From contig SVCK01000114.1 in the NCBI GenBank assembly GCA_015058375.1, positions 1 to 37,722 on the forward strand: DNA of 37,722 nucleotides, in the 5' to 3' direction. The notes below the pieces were generated by a model, which was not told the DNA's origin, did not search any database, and worked only from the letters and a program-made list of their open reading frames with translations. The position numbers were made by a program, and so were the translations under genes. Numbering within the stretch: position 1 is the first letter of the stretch; each line of letters starts with the position of its first letter. The DNA is from Clostridium sp. (GTDB taxonomy: Bacteria; Bacillota; Clostridia; Clostridiales; Clostridiaceae). Positions 1-8,260 of this stretch are shown one piece after another.

Positions 1-2
1 AA

Positions 3-1814
3 AAAACAGTTGCTATGCAAAAACACTGGATTGGACGTTCTACAGGTGCTGAAGTTACTTTCAAAGTTAAAGATTCAGATTTAAGCTTCAATGTATTTAC
101 AACAAGAGTTGATACTTTAAATGGTGTTACATACGTTGTTTTAGCTCCTGAAAATAAAATAGTAGATACATTAACTACTGCAGAAAATAAGGAAGCTATT
201 GAAGCTTATAAAGAAGAAGCTGCTAAACAATCTGAAATTGAAAGACAATCTATTTCTAAAGATAAAACTGGTGTATTTACTGGTTCTTATGCTATAAATC
301 CAATAAACGGACGTGAAGTTCCAATATGGGTTTCTGACTACGTACTTGCATCATATGGTACTGGTGCTGTTATGGCAGTTCCTGCTCATGATGAAAGAGA
401 TTTTGCTTTTGCAACTAAATTTAACTTACCAATTCAAAGAGTTATAACTAATAAAAAAGGTGAAGAAGTTGAACTTCCTTATTGTGAACATGGTATTCTT
501 GTTAATTCTGGAGAATTTGATGGATTAACTACTGCTGAAGCTAAAGAAAAGATAGTTGAAAAATTAGCAAAACAAGAATTAGGTTCAAAGAAAGTTAATT
601 ATAGATTAAGAGATTGGTTAATTTCAAGACAAAGATATTGGGGTGCTCCAATTCCTGTTGTTTACTGCGATGACTGTGGAGTTGTTCCTGTTCCTGAAAA
701 AGATCTACCTGTTGAATTACCATACAATGTTGAATTTGCTCCAGATGGAAAATCACCACTTGCTAAGTGTGATGAATTTGTAAATACAACTTGTCCTCAC
801 TGTGGTAAACCAGCTAAAAGAGAATGTGACACTCTTGATACTTTTGTATGTTCATCATGGTATTACTTAAGATATCCTGATAATAAAAATAAGAATATGG
901 CATTTAATCCAGAAAAGATTAATAAAATGCTTCCAGTAGATAAATATGTTGGAGGTCCAGAACATGCCTGCATGCATCTTCTTTATGCAAGATTTATAAC
1001 TAAGGCATTAAGAGATATGGGATATTTAAAATTTGATGAACCATTTACTTCTCTTACTCACCAAGGACTTATATTAGGACCAGATGGACAAAAAATGAGT
1101 AAGTCTAAGGGTAATACTATTGCACCAGATGATATAATAGCACAATATGGTTCAGATGTATTTAGAGTTTATTTAATGTTTGGTTTTGCTTACACTGAAG
1201 GTGGAGCTTGGAGCGATGATGGAGTTAAATCTGTAGCTAGATTTATCGACAGAATCGAAAGAGTCCTTGAAATTGCTAATGAAAAGATAAAAGCTGGAAA
1301 TGGTAAAACTACAATTGATAAACAAGAAAAAGAATTAAACTTCTGGAGACACACTGCTATTAAGGGCGTTTCTGAAGATTCTGATAAAATGCAGTTCAAT
1401 ACTGCTATTGCAAGAATGATGGAATTTATTAATGCACTTTCTAAGTATACTCAAGAAAGTAATTTAAATCTTGAATTCTTAAAAGAAACTTGTGTTGATT
1501 TCATCAAACTTCTTGCACCATTTGCTCCTCACTTCTCAGAAGAACAATGGAGTTTACTTGGAAATACTTCAACAGTATTCAATGAAAAATGGCCTATATT
1601 TGATGCTAATGCATTAGTTAAAGATGAAGTTGAAATAGCAATTCAAGTTAATGGTAAAATTAAAACTAGAATCAACATTCCTTCTGGACTTAACGAAGAA
1701 AATATAAAAGAAGCTGCTTTGAATGATGAACATATAAAAGCTGCTACTGAAGGCAAAAATATTGTTAAAGTTATTGTTATTAAAGGAAGACTTGTTAATA
1801 TAGTCGTTAAATAA
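3..1814 (+). CDS. leuS: Leucyl-tRNA synthetase, 3' part (5' end outside window)
   Basis: Class I aminoacyl-tRNA synthetase that charges tRNA-Leu in the cytosol. The open frame runs back through the window edge (K-T-V-A precede the first Met at 15), so this is the last ~603 residues of a protein usually of ~800-820; the N-terminal HIGH part is off-window. Visible are the CP1 editing domain with [15 protein letters not shown] (nt ~357-402), the [16 protein letters not shown] segment, a CDDC...CPHC zinc-type insert (nt ~667-810), [10 protein letters not shown], and the signature KMSKSKGN (nt ~1093-1116). The anticodon-binding and C-terminal domains follow and end intact. A strong hairpin terminator lies 13 nt after the stop codon. 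Identification is very secure; only the start is missing. Confidence 0.98.
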   Translation, partial: KTVAMQKHWIGRSTGAEVTFKVKDSDLSFNVFTTRVDTLNGVTYVVLAPENKIVDTLTTAENKEAIEAYKEEAAKQSEIERQSISKDKTGVFTGSYAINPINGREVPIWVSDYVLASYGTGAVMAVPAHDERDFAFATKFNLPIQRVITNKKGEEVELPYCEHGILVNSGEFDGLTTAEAKEKIVEKLAKQELGSKKVNYRLRDWLISRQRYWGAPIPVVYCDDCGVVPVPEKDLPVELPYNVEFAPDGKSPLAKCDEFVNTTCPHCGKPAKRECDTLDTFVCSSWYYLRYPDNKNKNMAFNPEKINKMLPVDKYVGGPEHACMHLLYARFITKALRDMGYLKFDEPFTSLTHQGLILGPDGQKMSKSKGNTIAPDDIIAQYGSDVFRVYLMFGFAYTEGGAWSDDGVKSVARFIDRIERVLEIANEKIKAGNGKTTIDKQEKELNFWRHTAIKGVSEDSDKMQFNTAIARMMEFINALSKYTQESNLNLEFLKETCVDFIKLLAPFAPHFSEEQWSLLGNTSTVFNEKWPIFDANALVKDEVEIAIQVNGKIKTRINIPSGLNEENIKEAALNDEHIKAATEGKNIVKVIVIKGRLVNIVVK

Positions 1815-1827
1815 AAGTCATAACTCG

Positions 1828-1875
1828 GACAGTAAGTAGATTTGTGTAATACCAAATCTACCTACTGTCTTTTTT
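1828..1875 (+). terminator. Rho-independent terminator of leuS
   Basis: A 17-bp stem (1828-1844 with 1853-1869, one G-U pair) with an 8-nt loop is followed directly by six T. It lies just past the leuS stop codon. Confidence 0.92.
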
Positions 1876-2040
1876 GTATATTCAGTAAGAAGGCTAATAT
1901 TTTTATGTATAGCACAAAGTAATATTTACCAAAATATTAATGGTGAGTTTTCTTTTAATATAACCATATTATTATCCACCAGCATAACAGGTGATTTTAT
2001 GTTTGACTTCGTTCAACACAGACTAAAGTACATAATAAAA

Positions 2041-2100
2041 GGGTCTGTACACTTTAAGTTAAATAAATTTAACTTGAAGTCACTACAGCCCTTAATTTTT
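2041..2100. terminator. Terminator-like long hairpin, probably bidirectional
   Basis: A perfect 9-bp inner stem (2056-2064 with 2067-2075) is extended by an imperfect outer stem that pairs gggtctgta with tacagccc. T-rich tails flank both sides: TTTTTT after it on plus, CCCTTTTATT on minus. It is too far from leuS to be its main terminator. It could end minus-strand transcripts from the CHAP gene that starts at 2876. The rest of the gene-free stretch 1876-2210 holds this hairpin and the IS derivative at 2102-2198; no coding is seen. Confidence 0.6.
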
Positions 2101-2101
2101 T

Positions 2102-2198
2102 ACTGTGTGAAAAAAGTCTGTAATTTATAAGATATAACAGCTTTTTGTAATAAAATAAATTTATCACATAAAGCTATTTACACAAAAGAGTTCACACG
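2102..2198 (+). mobile_element. MITE-like deletion derivative of an IS256-type element
   Basis: The left end (2102-2165) is about 80% identical by eye to the segment at 30521-30590, which leads into a truncated transposase start. The right end (2176-2197) is an inverted copy of the left terminus. Both ends share GTGTGAA, a 7-8 nt spacer, then TGTAA(A)T, read inward. The element is therefore about 97 bp with both terminal inverted repeats and no transposase. I could not find a convincing target-site duplication. It sits 13-15 bp past the stop codon of the CHAP gene. The relationship to the second copy is seen directly; the IS256 family assignment rests on that copy's peptide. Confidence 0.6.
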
Positions 2199-2210
2199 AT
2201 CTAGTACTTA

Positions 2211-2876
2211 CTATTTAAAATTATTAACACCATACCCATGTATTTTTTCTTCTAATACACTATGCTTTATCCTACATACACTATTTGAAACATTTCCCTC
2301 AATAGAGTATATTGTTTCATTTTTTCTTACATATTCTACTATTCCTGTATGATAGAATGAATCTCCATTATGAAAAAAAATCACATCTCCTGGCTTAGGA
2401 ATATATCCTGATTGTTTTTCTTTATAATTTCCTCTTGCTTTATACCAATTGTAAGCATATTCACACCAGTCATATTTAGGTACTAAAGAATATAGTATTC
2501 CTGCTTTATATGCACACCATGAAACAAATATTGCACACCATTCATTACCATTAGACCCAAACCATTGTCCATATTTAGTCATATTTACGTTCTTTTCTCT
2601 AGTTCCTATTTCATTAACTGCAATTTGTACAAATCTTTTAACTCCTTCTTTATCTGCTTTATTTTCTTTATTACTACTATTTAAAGCCCCCCATGTTTCA
2701 TTACCAACTATCCCATCTACTTGTAAGCCATTTGCTTGTTGAAATGATATAACTGCATTATACGTTGCTTGTCCAAAGTCACCATCAACTCCTGAAGCCC
2801 CACAACTATATCCTTTTTCAATTAATTTTTGTTGCAATAATTTTACCTCTTCACCATAACATCCTTTATATAACAT
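2211..2876 (-). CDS. Peptidoglycan-binding and CHAP-domain lysin-like protein
   Basis: Predicted cell-wall amidase or endopeptidase of 221 residues. Residues ~4-65 form a PG_binding_1 repeat (VKLLQQKL...DGDFGQATYNAV...GLQVDGIVGNETWGAL). Residues ~95-215 form a CHAP (NlpC/P60-like) domain with catalytic candidates Cys114 (in NEWCAIFVSW), His176 (YHTGIVEYV) and Glu193 (SIEGN). There is no signal peptide or membrane segment, which is typical of phage endolysins and of holin-dependent autolysins. No holin or phage gene lies nearby, so it may be a domesticated lysin or an orphan. The start is supported by GAGGAG 8 nt upstream. It reads as a single gene with AT-rich flanks. Confidence 0.88.
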   Translation of the reverse strand: MLYKGCYGEEVKLLQQKLIEKGYSCGASGVDGDFGQATYNAVISFQQANGLQVDGIVGNETWGALNSSNKENKADKEGVKRFVQIAVNEIGTREKNVNMTKYGQWFGSNGNEWCAIFVSWCAYKAGILYSLVPKYDWCEYAYNWYKARGNYKEKQSGYIPKPGDVIFFHNGDSFYHTGIVEYVRKNETIYSIEGNVSNSVCRIKHSVLEEKIHGYGVNNFK

Positions 2877-2994
2877 AAAAATTTCTCCTCAATGCTTCTT
2901 TTTATCAATATTAAGTTTTATAATTTTAATATTCTGACTAATACATTACAATAACTTTTTATACTATATACTATTCAAATAATCATTTTTTATA

Positions 2995-3030
2995 TACAAA
3001 AAAGGAATTCAAAAAATAATGAATTCCTTT
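2995..3030 (-). terminator. Terminator of the spermidine-synthase-fold gene
   Basis: A perfect 10-bp stem (3001-3010 with 3021-3030) is followed on the minus strand by a run of T. It lies about 40 nt past the stop codon of the gene at 3071-3823. A short T-rich tail on plus makes it partly bidirectional. Confidence 0.85.
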
Positions 3031-3070
3031 TATATATTAAATCTTGTATTAATTACTAATTAAATATGAT

Positions 3071-3823
3071 TTAGTATTCTTCTTCACCTTCATTTAAAAT
3101 TTCTTTAAAACTTGCTAATACTTTACTTACAAGTTCAGGATTTAAAGGTTTATAACTTGCTAACTCACCTGAATCACTTAATATTCTTGAAATATCTTTA
3201 GACATATCCATCCAAAGTTCAGGTATGAATACCCATACAATTTCCTCATAACTACAACTTAAAAGAAAATGCTCTATTCCCCAAAATGAGTATTCTTCAA
3301 TTTCATGCATCTCAGTAAATATTTTATAATCCTCAGCACACTTTTCTGTTAACTTTTCATTATATATATCAACAAAGAAAAAATCAAAAGTTTCTCTCTT
3401 TGCTTTATATGCATCTTGCATAAATATCTTTATCTTACTCTTATCTTTAAAGTTGTTCTTGTAAAGTTCAATAACTTCTTTACTAATTTCATATACAACA
3501 ACCTCTGTTACTTCCTTTTTCTTTGCTAGTTCCTGAACTAAATATCCAAGTCCAAGTCCTACAACACCAACTCTTCCTTTTGCATTTTTTATAATTTCAA
3601 AATATCCTTGAATCTCTTTAGGTGTAAGCTCCATTATTAAAGTATTTCCATTAAAAAGCTTAGCTATCTCTAAATTTTTATTTTTCTTTTCTTCATATAG
3701 ATATCCTGATAAAGCTTCTTCTTTCGTTTTAACTATCCTATATGCACCGCATCTTTCTTCTTTTAGTAACTCATTATACGTATTTATTGTTTGGATAACA
3801 AACTTATCTTCATATGGTCTCAT
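3071..3823 (-). CDS. Spermidine-synthase-like / SAM-methyltransferase-fold protein
   Basis: A 250-residue cytosolic protein with a class I methyltransferase Rossmann core. RVGVVGLGLGYL (residues ~84-95) is the nucleotide-binding glycine loop, VVVYE (~108-112) ends strand 2 with the usual acidic residue, and FFFVDIY is the strand-4 acidic motif. The N-terminal ~75 residues and the C-terminal helical tail are not recognisable. The order of motifs resembles the spermidine synthase superfamily, but the usual polyamine-synthase active-site loop is not evident, so a polyamine role is not claimed. The start is preceded by AAGGGG at suitable spacing. It is monocistronic, with its own terminator. Function unknown. 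Confidence 0.75.
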   Translation of the reverse strand: MRPYEDKFVIQTINTYNELLKEERCGAYRIVKTKEEALSGYLYEEKKNKNLEIAKLFNGNTLIMELTPKEIQGYFEIIKNAKGRVGVVGLGLGYLVQELAKKKEVTEVVVYEISKEVIELYKNNFKDKSKIKIFMQDAYKAKRETFDFFFVDIYNEKLTEKCAEDYKIFTEMHEIEEYSFWGIEHFLLSCSYEEIVWVFIPELWMDMSKDISRILSDSGELASYKPLNPELVSKVLASFKEILNEGEEEY

Positions 3824-3925
3824 TTTTTAGCAAATCCCCTTAACTAGTTATTTTAGAGTGTCTCCTATCATTATACATTATTATACTAATAAGATTTAAA
3901 TATGAACAGTACCAAATAAAAATTC

Positions 3926-3953
3926 TTGAATTTGCTATTTAGTATGATATACT
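3926..3953 (+). promoter_or_regulatory. Candidate sigma-A promoter for the HesB-like gene
   Basis: TTGAAT (3926-3931), a 16-nt spacer and TATACT (3948-3953) lie 39 nt before the chosen ATG. This is a by-eye match only. Confidence 0.5.
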
Positions 3954-3992
3954 TGAAACTATAACAAATACTAAAAAGGGCAGGTGCTTTTC

Positions 3993-4322
3993 ATGAAAAA
4001 CATAACAATAAGCGAAGAAGCATACAAAGAATTTAAAGAATTCTTAAATGAAAATAAAGTTAACAATTATAACATAAGAATTAATCTTGCTGGATATGCT
4101 TGTAGTGGACCAGCTTTTAACATATCAATAAGTGAAGCTACAGATGCAGATGTTACTGAAACTATAAACGACATTACTTTTATAATGGACAAAAACTTAA
4201 TTGATGAATTTGGAGGATTTATAATTCTTTCAACTGAAGAAAACGAAGGAAGAGGCATGGCATTAAAACCAGTTATAGCTCCAGAATGTGGATGCGGAAA
4301 TTGTGGTGGTGGATGCCACTAA
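3993..4322 (+). CDS. IscA/HesB-like protein with Cys-rich C-terminus
   Basis: A 109-residue A-type scaffold-like protein. Cys37 (AGYACSGPAF) and Cys99/Cys101 (ECGCGNCGGGCH) occupy the places of the three cysteines that bind iron or an Fe-S cluster in IscA-type proteins; Cys104 and Cys108 are extra. The sequence between is a short beta-rich HesB fold, though divergent. I chose ATG 3993 instead of an in-frame GTG at 3984: AGGTG then stands 6 nt upstream, while the GTG would lie within that site. It is a single gene between its own promoter and a strong terminator, with no isc/suf genes adjacent. It probably handles Fe-S clusters or metal, but its true partner is unknown. Confidence 0.82.
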   Translation: MKNITISEEAYKEFKEFLNENKVNNYNIRINLAGYACSGPAFNISISEATDADVTETINDITFIMDKNLIDEFGGFIILSTEENEGRGMALKPVIAPECGCGNCGGGCH

Positions 4323-4327
4323 AAAAC

Positions 4328-4370
4328 AGCAGATAGATTTGAATTTACTCAAATCTATCTGCTCTTCTTA
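4328..4370 (+). terminator. Terminator of the HesB-like gene
   Basis: A perfect 15-bp stem (4328-4342 with 4349-4363) and a 6-nt loop are followed by CTTCTTAT. It starts 5 nt after the stop codon. The interrupted T-tail is modest. Confidence 0.8.
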
Positions 4371-4383
4371 TATTAATCAATAC

Positions 4384-5040
4384 TTAATTTAATTTAAATT
4401 CACAATCTACATATTTCTTATTTATATCATTATATCCTTGAAGTATATCCATCCAATAATGCTCTTTTACTATAATATCTTTCTTTTTATCCTGAACAGA
4501 TCCATTTAATTTTTCTTCACAAAATTTATAGTAATAACTGCTCTTCTCCGATTCCAATTCATAAATTACTTTAAACTTTTCAAGCATATCTTTTGTTAAT
4601 TCAATTTTTTCACTTTGTGTATGCATCTCAAATTCTAGAACATCATTTAAAAAATCTTCTAATTTACTATTTACATCATTAACTGTTACTTCTGTTGTAT
4701 CTATACTCTTTTTACTTACAGTAAACTTTCTTTCTTGCTCATAATATATATATTGATTCCATAAATCAGAAGTTCCTTCAGACAAATCCTTATAATTTTT
4801 ATACAATTTTAAAATTGCTACATTATCAATACTTCCAGCATCAATTGCAGTTGATAAAATTTGAACATTGTTATCATGTATAAATCGCATTTCCTCAATA
4901 GTACTATAAGTTTCTAATCCAATTTTATATTTAAATTTGCGAACTCGTATTACCATATAAATATTAAAAATAATACTTAACATTAACACTAACATAATCG
5001 CTAAAGCTGTATTTCTTTTTAATGTTAATCTTTTCAACAT
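4384..5040 (-). CDS. Membrane-anchored protein of unknown function
   Basis: A 218-residue protein. One transmembrane helix near the N-terminus (TALAIMLVLMLSIIFNIYMV, residues ~12-31) follows a positively charged stretch, so the remaining ~185 charged, mostly helical residues are probably outside the membrane. No lipobox, enzyme motif or known domain is seen. The start at 5040 (MLKRL) is chosen because GGGAGGA stands 7 nt before it; an in-frame ATG 18 codons further upstream lacks a ribosome-binding site. It converges with the HesB-like gene. I do not recognise it. Confidence 0.72.
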   Translation of the reverse strand: MLKRLTLKRNTALAIMLVLMLSIIFNIYMVIRVRKFKYKIGLETYSTIEEMRFIHDNNVQILSTAIDAGSIDNVAILKLYKNYKDLSEGTSDLWNQYIYYEQERKFTVSKKSIDTTEVTVNDVNSKLEDFLNDVLEFEMHTQSEKIELTKDMLEKFKVIYELESEKSSYYYKFCEEKLNGSVQDKKKDIIVKEHYWMDILQGYNDINKKYVDCEFKLN

Positions 5041-5155
5041 AAATGTATCCTCCCTACTCCTAGAAATTTTATCATAGTTTATGTATCTACTCAAATTATC
5101 TAGTCTAATAATGAATTACAAACTTAACCTTATATTAGTTATTTATATTTCAATA

Positions 5156-5192
5156 CAAAAATATACAACTAACTTCAAAAATGAAGTTAGTT
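5156..5192 (-). terminator. Probable terminator of relQ
   Basis: A perfect 11-bp stem (5167-5177 with 5182-5192) with a 4-nt loop is followed on minus by TATATTTTTG. It lies 48 nt past the relQ stop codon. Confidence 0.65.
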
Positions 5193-5239
5193 GCTAATAT
5201 TCTTAACAGATTTTCATTTTAATCTGTCATGTCTATAAT

Positions 5240-6034
5240 TTAATTTTCTTTAAATCTATCTATTTCCTTATTAATTGCAAAAAGTAAATTATTAAGTTCC
5301 CACACTTCTCCTTCTTCAATTAATTTATTCAATGCTTTTTCATACCTCGTTGCTTCTGGCAACCTATCTATAGCTCTAAGAGTTAGAATCTTATTCATTA
5401 TATTGGAAATTATATCCGATTTAACTTCAAATAATTTTTGAGCATCCTTAATTTCATCCTTAATTTCAAGCATTTCTTCATCAAGTTGAAACGCAGCATC
5501 TGCTGCACTTTTCAATTTTTCTTTAAGTTCTAAAGGAATTTGTTGTTTATATTTATAATTTAATGAGTGTTCAATTGTAGCCCAAAAATTCATTGCTAAA
5601 GTTCTTATTTGAAATTCTGCTAAAATTTCAACAGGTCCAGCGGCCATATTTACTGTATATTTAATTATCATGTGATAACTTCTATATCCACTTGCCTTTA
5701 CATTTCTTACATAGTCTTTTTCATATAAGATTTCCATGTCTTTTCTTTCTCTTAATATCTGTACAACTGTATCTATATCATCAACAAACTGACACATTAT
5801 TCTTATACCAGCTATATCTTCTAATTCATATCCTACTCTATCTATAGGAATTTCAAACTTATTAGCTTTCTCTAATATACTTGCAACCTCTTTTACTCTT
5901 CCAGTTACAAATTCAACTGGTGAATATTCATTTCTTCTTCTAAATTCTTTACGTATACTTTTTAATTTTACCTTTAATTCCTCCACTGCCTGTTCATAAG
6001 GCATCAGGAAACTTTTCCAATTAATACTTGCCAT
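5240..6034 (-). CDS. relQ: Small alarmone synthetase (GTP pyrophosphokinase) RelQ/YjbM
   Basis: Synthesises (p)ppGpp by moving pyrophosphate from ATP to GDP or GTP; it has no hydrolase domain. The N-terminal YEQAVEELKVKLKSIR, then SPVEFVTGRVKEVASILEKA, LEDIAGIRIMCQFVDDID, ASGYRSYHMIIKY and EFQIRTLAMNFWATIEHSLN closely follow Bacillus subtilis YjbM and define the RelA/SpoT synthetase fold. At 264 residues it is about 50 longer than YjbM. The extra part is a charged helical C-terminus (after ~residue 200) that I cannot assign. AAGGGTGG provides a good ribosome-binding site. A TATAAT-like box on minus (6069-6074 in plus coordinates) lies about 35 nt before the start, with only a weak -35. It appears monocistronic. 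Confidence 0.95.
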   Translation of the reverse strand: MASINWKSFLMPYEQAVEELKVKLKSIRKEFRRRNEYSPVEFVTGRVKEVASILEKANKFEIPIDRVGYELEDIAGIRIMCQFVDDIDTVVQILRERKDMEILYEKDYVRNVKASGYRSYHMIIKYTVNMAAGPVEILAEFQIRTLAMNFWATIEHSLNYKYKQQIPLELKEKLKSAADAAFQLDEEMLEIKDEIKDAQKLFEVKSDIISNIMNKILTLRAIDRLPEATRYEKALNKLIEEGEVWELNNLLFAINKEIDRFKEN

Positions 6035-6427
6035 AAAAAACCACCCTTGTAACTGTCCTTATAGATATATTATAACAAAAACTTTTCTTTAATAAATATA
6101 AATTTATGTTATAATAACAATAAAAGTAAAATAAATATTTTATAAGAGTATTTTGAGTGATTATAAAGATTCAAATATTCTATATACTTCAAGGAAATAT
6201 TCCACTACATATTATAATAAAGTCAAAGTCAACAAAGTTAATTTTAAAAAAATTAATAAAAAAGATTCTGACTTTTTAATTAATTAAGTCTCTATTTTCC
6301 TCATCAATATAGATATTGTTGCTTTTTTATAACGCTATTTTAAGCAAATAAACTACAATAAAAGTAATAAAAAAACATTGTAATCAACAAACTCCAAAAA
6401 ACTCTCTTAATTTAAAAAATTAACAAC
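6035..6427. other. AT-rich gene-free spacer between relQ and the chemoreceptor-like gene
   Basis: About 390 nt without a coding frame that I would defend. It holds the relQ leader with its TATAAT-like box near 6069 and a weak GACTT/AAGTC hairpin near 6270-6292. I looked for c-di-GMP (GEMM), T-box and other riboswitch signatures and saw none. Confidence 0.6.
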
Positions 6428-6466
6428 AACTAAATAATTATTGGGTTAAATTATTTAGTTTTTTTA
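6428..6466 (+). terminator. Terminator-like hairpin in the leader of the chemoreceptor-like gene
   Basis: A perfect 12-bp stem (6428-6439 with 6449-6460) and a 9-nt loop are followed by TTTTT. It ends 24 nt before the start codon at 6490 and just ahead of AGGAGG. No plus-strand gene lies upstream within 2 kb, so it is likely either a leader attenuator or a regulator-binding palindrome, not an ordinary gene end. Confidence 0.65.
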
Positions 6467-6489
6467 CATAAAAGCTAGGAGGATATTAT

Positions 6490-7455
6490 ATGAGTCTTTT
6501 TAAGAAACAGGTAATTGATAGTCATACACCAAATGAAAAAATCATTCCACAAATGAATGAGGAGAAAATTTCTAAAGACATTTTAAAAGAAATACATTCA
6601 TTAAAAAATACTAGTAATGAAATTGCATCTTCTATTAATAATGTTTCAGCTTCAATCAATACTTTTAGTGATGCAACTGTAAGGCAAAGTCAAGAAATGA
6701 ATTATACAAATAATATGCTTCATGACTTTAATACTAGCATGGAAAAGCTAGCTTATAACATAACTAATGTACAAATTAAAACAGGTGATACAGAAGAAGC
6801 TTCTAATGAAGGTTTAGATAAAATAGAAAAATTAGATGACTCTCTAAAAGAGTTACAATCTGCTTTTACAATTTCAAATTCAACTGTAAATGACTTAGTT
6901 TCTAAGTTAGAATCTGTAAATACAATTACTGATTCTATTAATAGTATTGCAAGCCAAACAAATTTACTTTCTTTAAATGCTGCTATTGAAGCAGCTAGAG
7001 CTGGTGAAGCAGGAAAAGGATTTTCTGTTGTTGCTGGCGAAGTTAGAAAGCTTGCTGAAAATTCAAAGCAAGCAGTTCAAAGTATTACAAGCATATTAAA
7101 CGAAATAAAGAATGATATTCTAAAAGCATCTACTGCTATGAGCCAAGGTACAAATGCAATAAATATTCAACAAATAACTCTAGGTGAAACTAAAGATAGT
7201 TTTATGAACATAAAAAATTCAATTGACGACGTTACTAACGAAATAAACGATTGTATAGAAAACTTAGCCACTGCTTCTGGTTTAAAAGATTGTGCATTAG
7301 ATAGTGTTGAAAAAGCTAACTCAATCTCTCAAGAACACACTGCTCTTTCTCAAGAAATAGCAGCTTCAATAGAACTACAAGCTTCAAGTGTTGATGATTT
7401 TAATAGAACTCTAACATCTTTAGTTAATAAACTATCAGAAGAAAATAATGACTAA
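6490..7455 (+). CDS. Soluble methyl-accepting chemotaxis-type signal protein
   Basis: A 321-residue protein with the highly conserved MCP signalling hairpin ([20 protein letters not shown]...[21 protein letters not shown], residues ~155-205) inside long heptad-type coiled coils. It has no transmembrane segment and no recognisable ligand domain; only ~35 polar residues precede the coiled coil. It is therefore probably a cytoplasmic receptor or a general methyl-accepting signal partner that contacts CheA/CheW. No che genes are in the window. AGGAGG lies 6-7 nt before ATG. A terminator-like hairpin stands in its leader (6428-6466) and a normal terminator follows. Confidence 0.92.
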   Translation: MSLFKKQVIDSHTPNEKIIPQMNEEKISKDILKEIHSLKNTSNEIASSINNVSASINTFSDATVRQSQEMNYTNNMLHDFNTSMEKLAYNITNVQIKTGDTEEASNEGLDKIEKLDDSLKELQSAFTISNSTVNDLVSKLESVNTITDSINSIASQTNLLSLNAAIEAARAGEAGKGFSVVAGEVRKLAENSKQAVQSITSILNEIKNDILKASTAMSQGTNAINIQQITLGETKDSFMNIKNSIDDVTNEINDCIENLATASGLKDCALDSVEKANSISQEHTALSQEIAASIELQASSVDDFNRTLTSLVNKLSEENND

Positions 7456-7484
7456 TATTAATTATTTAATATAGTTTCAGAATT

Positions 7485-7516
7485 GAGCTATTGGATATTA
7501 TCCAGTGGCTCTTTTT
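7485..7516 (+). terminator. Terminator of the chemoreceptor-like gene
   Basis: An 11-bp stem with G-U pairs (7485-7495 with 7501-7511) and a 5-nt loop are followed by TTTTT. Confidence 0.85.
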
Positions 7517-7522
7517 AATACT

Positions 7523-7565
7523 AAAAAACAGCATAACGCCAAAAAAGCGCCATGCTGTTTTTTTA
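7523..7565. terminator. Bidirectional terminator between convergent genes
   Basis: CAGCAT/ATGCTG and CGC/GCG stems are flanked by A6 on one side and T7 on the other, so it can work on both strands. It overlaps the stop codon of the minus-strand phosphoesterase gene. Confidence 0.8.
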
Positions 7566-8252
7566 ATCTAAAATTTTTATTGGATCAAAATCAATATAAT
7601 CTCCTGAAGTCATAATATACTCAATTCCATCATTTACTCCATTTAATACTCTACGCAATGCAGCTCCATGAAGATGACCATATACAACTTTCTCTACATT
7701 ATATTCTTTTAATAATTTCACAATATCTGATTGTTCAAATTTTTCATTAGTTGGTGGATAATGTATCATCACTATAATTTTATTAAACCCAGCTTTCTTT
7801 GCAGAGTCTAAAGATAGCCTTAATCTAATAAGTTCTCTTAAATAAATCTTTTCATCCTTCTGAGTAAATTTATCACTTCCTGGGCATATCCACCCCCTTG
7901 AACCACAAATAGCATAATCTTTATACACATAATAATTATTTTGTAAAAATTTTGTGTTCTTAAATTTAGAATTTAGCTTTGTTATGCTATTCCACCAATA
8001 ATCATGATTCCCCTTAGATATTATTTTTTTACCTGGCAAGTCTTCAATCCATTGAAGATCCATCATACTCTCATCTTCTCTCATAGCCCAAGATATATCT
8101 CCTGCTATAAGAATCATATCATCCTCATTAATCTTACTTAACCAATTAGTCTTTATCTTAACATCATGATTAGACCATTTCTCTCCAAATATATCCATTG
8201 GTTTATTATTATTAAACGCTAAATGTAAGTCTGATATCGCATATAGAGCCAT
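7563..8252 (-). CDS. Metallophosphoesterase
   Basis: A calcineurin-type phosphoesterase of 229 residues. The metal-binding motifs appear in order: ISDLHLAF (D8, H10), IAGDISWAM, SKGNHDYWW, MIHYPP and YGHLHGAA. These define a dinuclear metal site; the substrate is not readable. I place the start at ATG 8252: AAAGGTG is 9 nt upstream, while an in-frame GTG at 8264 is part of that site. The gene follows the FlhB-like gene by 8 nt and probably shares its transcript. The terminator at 7523-7565 closes the unit. Confidence 0.9.
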   Translation of the reverse strand: MALYAISDLHLAFNNNKPMDIFGEKWSNHDVKIKTNWLSKINEDDMILIAGDISWAMREDESMMDLQWIEDLPGKKIISKGNHDYWWNSITKLNSKFKNTKFLQNNYYVYKDYAICGSRGWICPGSDKFTQKDEKIYLRELIRLRLSLDSAKKAGFNKIIVMIHYPPTNEKFEQSDIVKLLKEYNVEKVVYGHLHGAALRRVLNGVNDGIEYIMTSGDYIDFDPIKILD

Positions 8253-8260
8253 ATATTTTA

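Noticed and set aside
6035-6489. c-di-GMP riboswitch controlling the chemoreceptor-like gene
   Set aside because: No GEMM-like conserved core is present; only the terminator-type hairpin remains.
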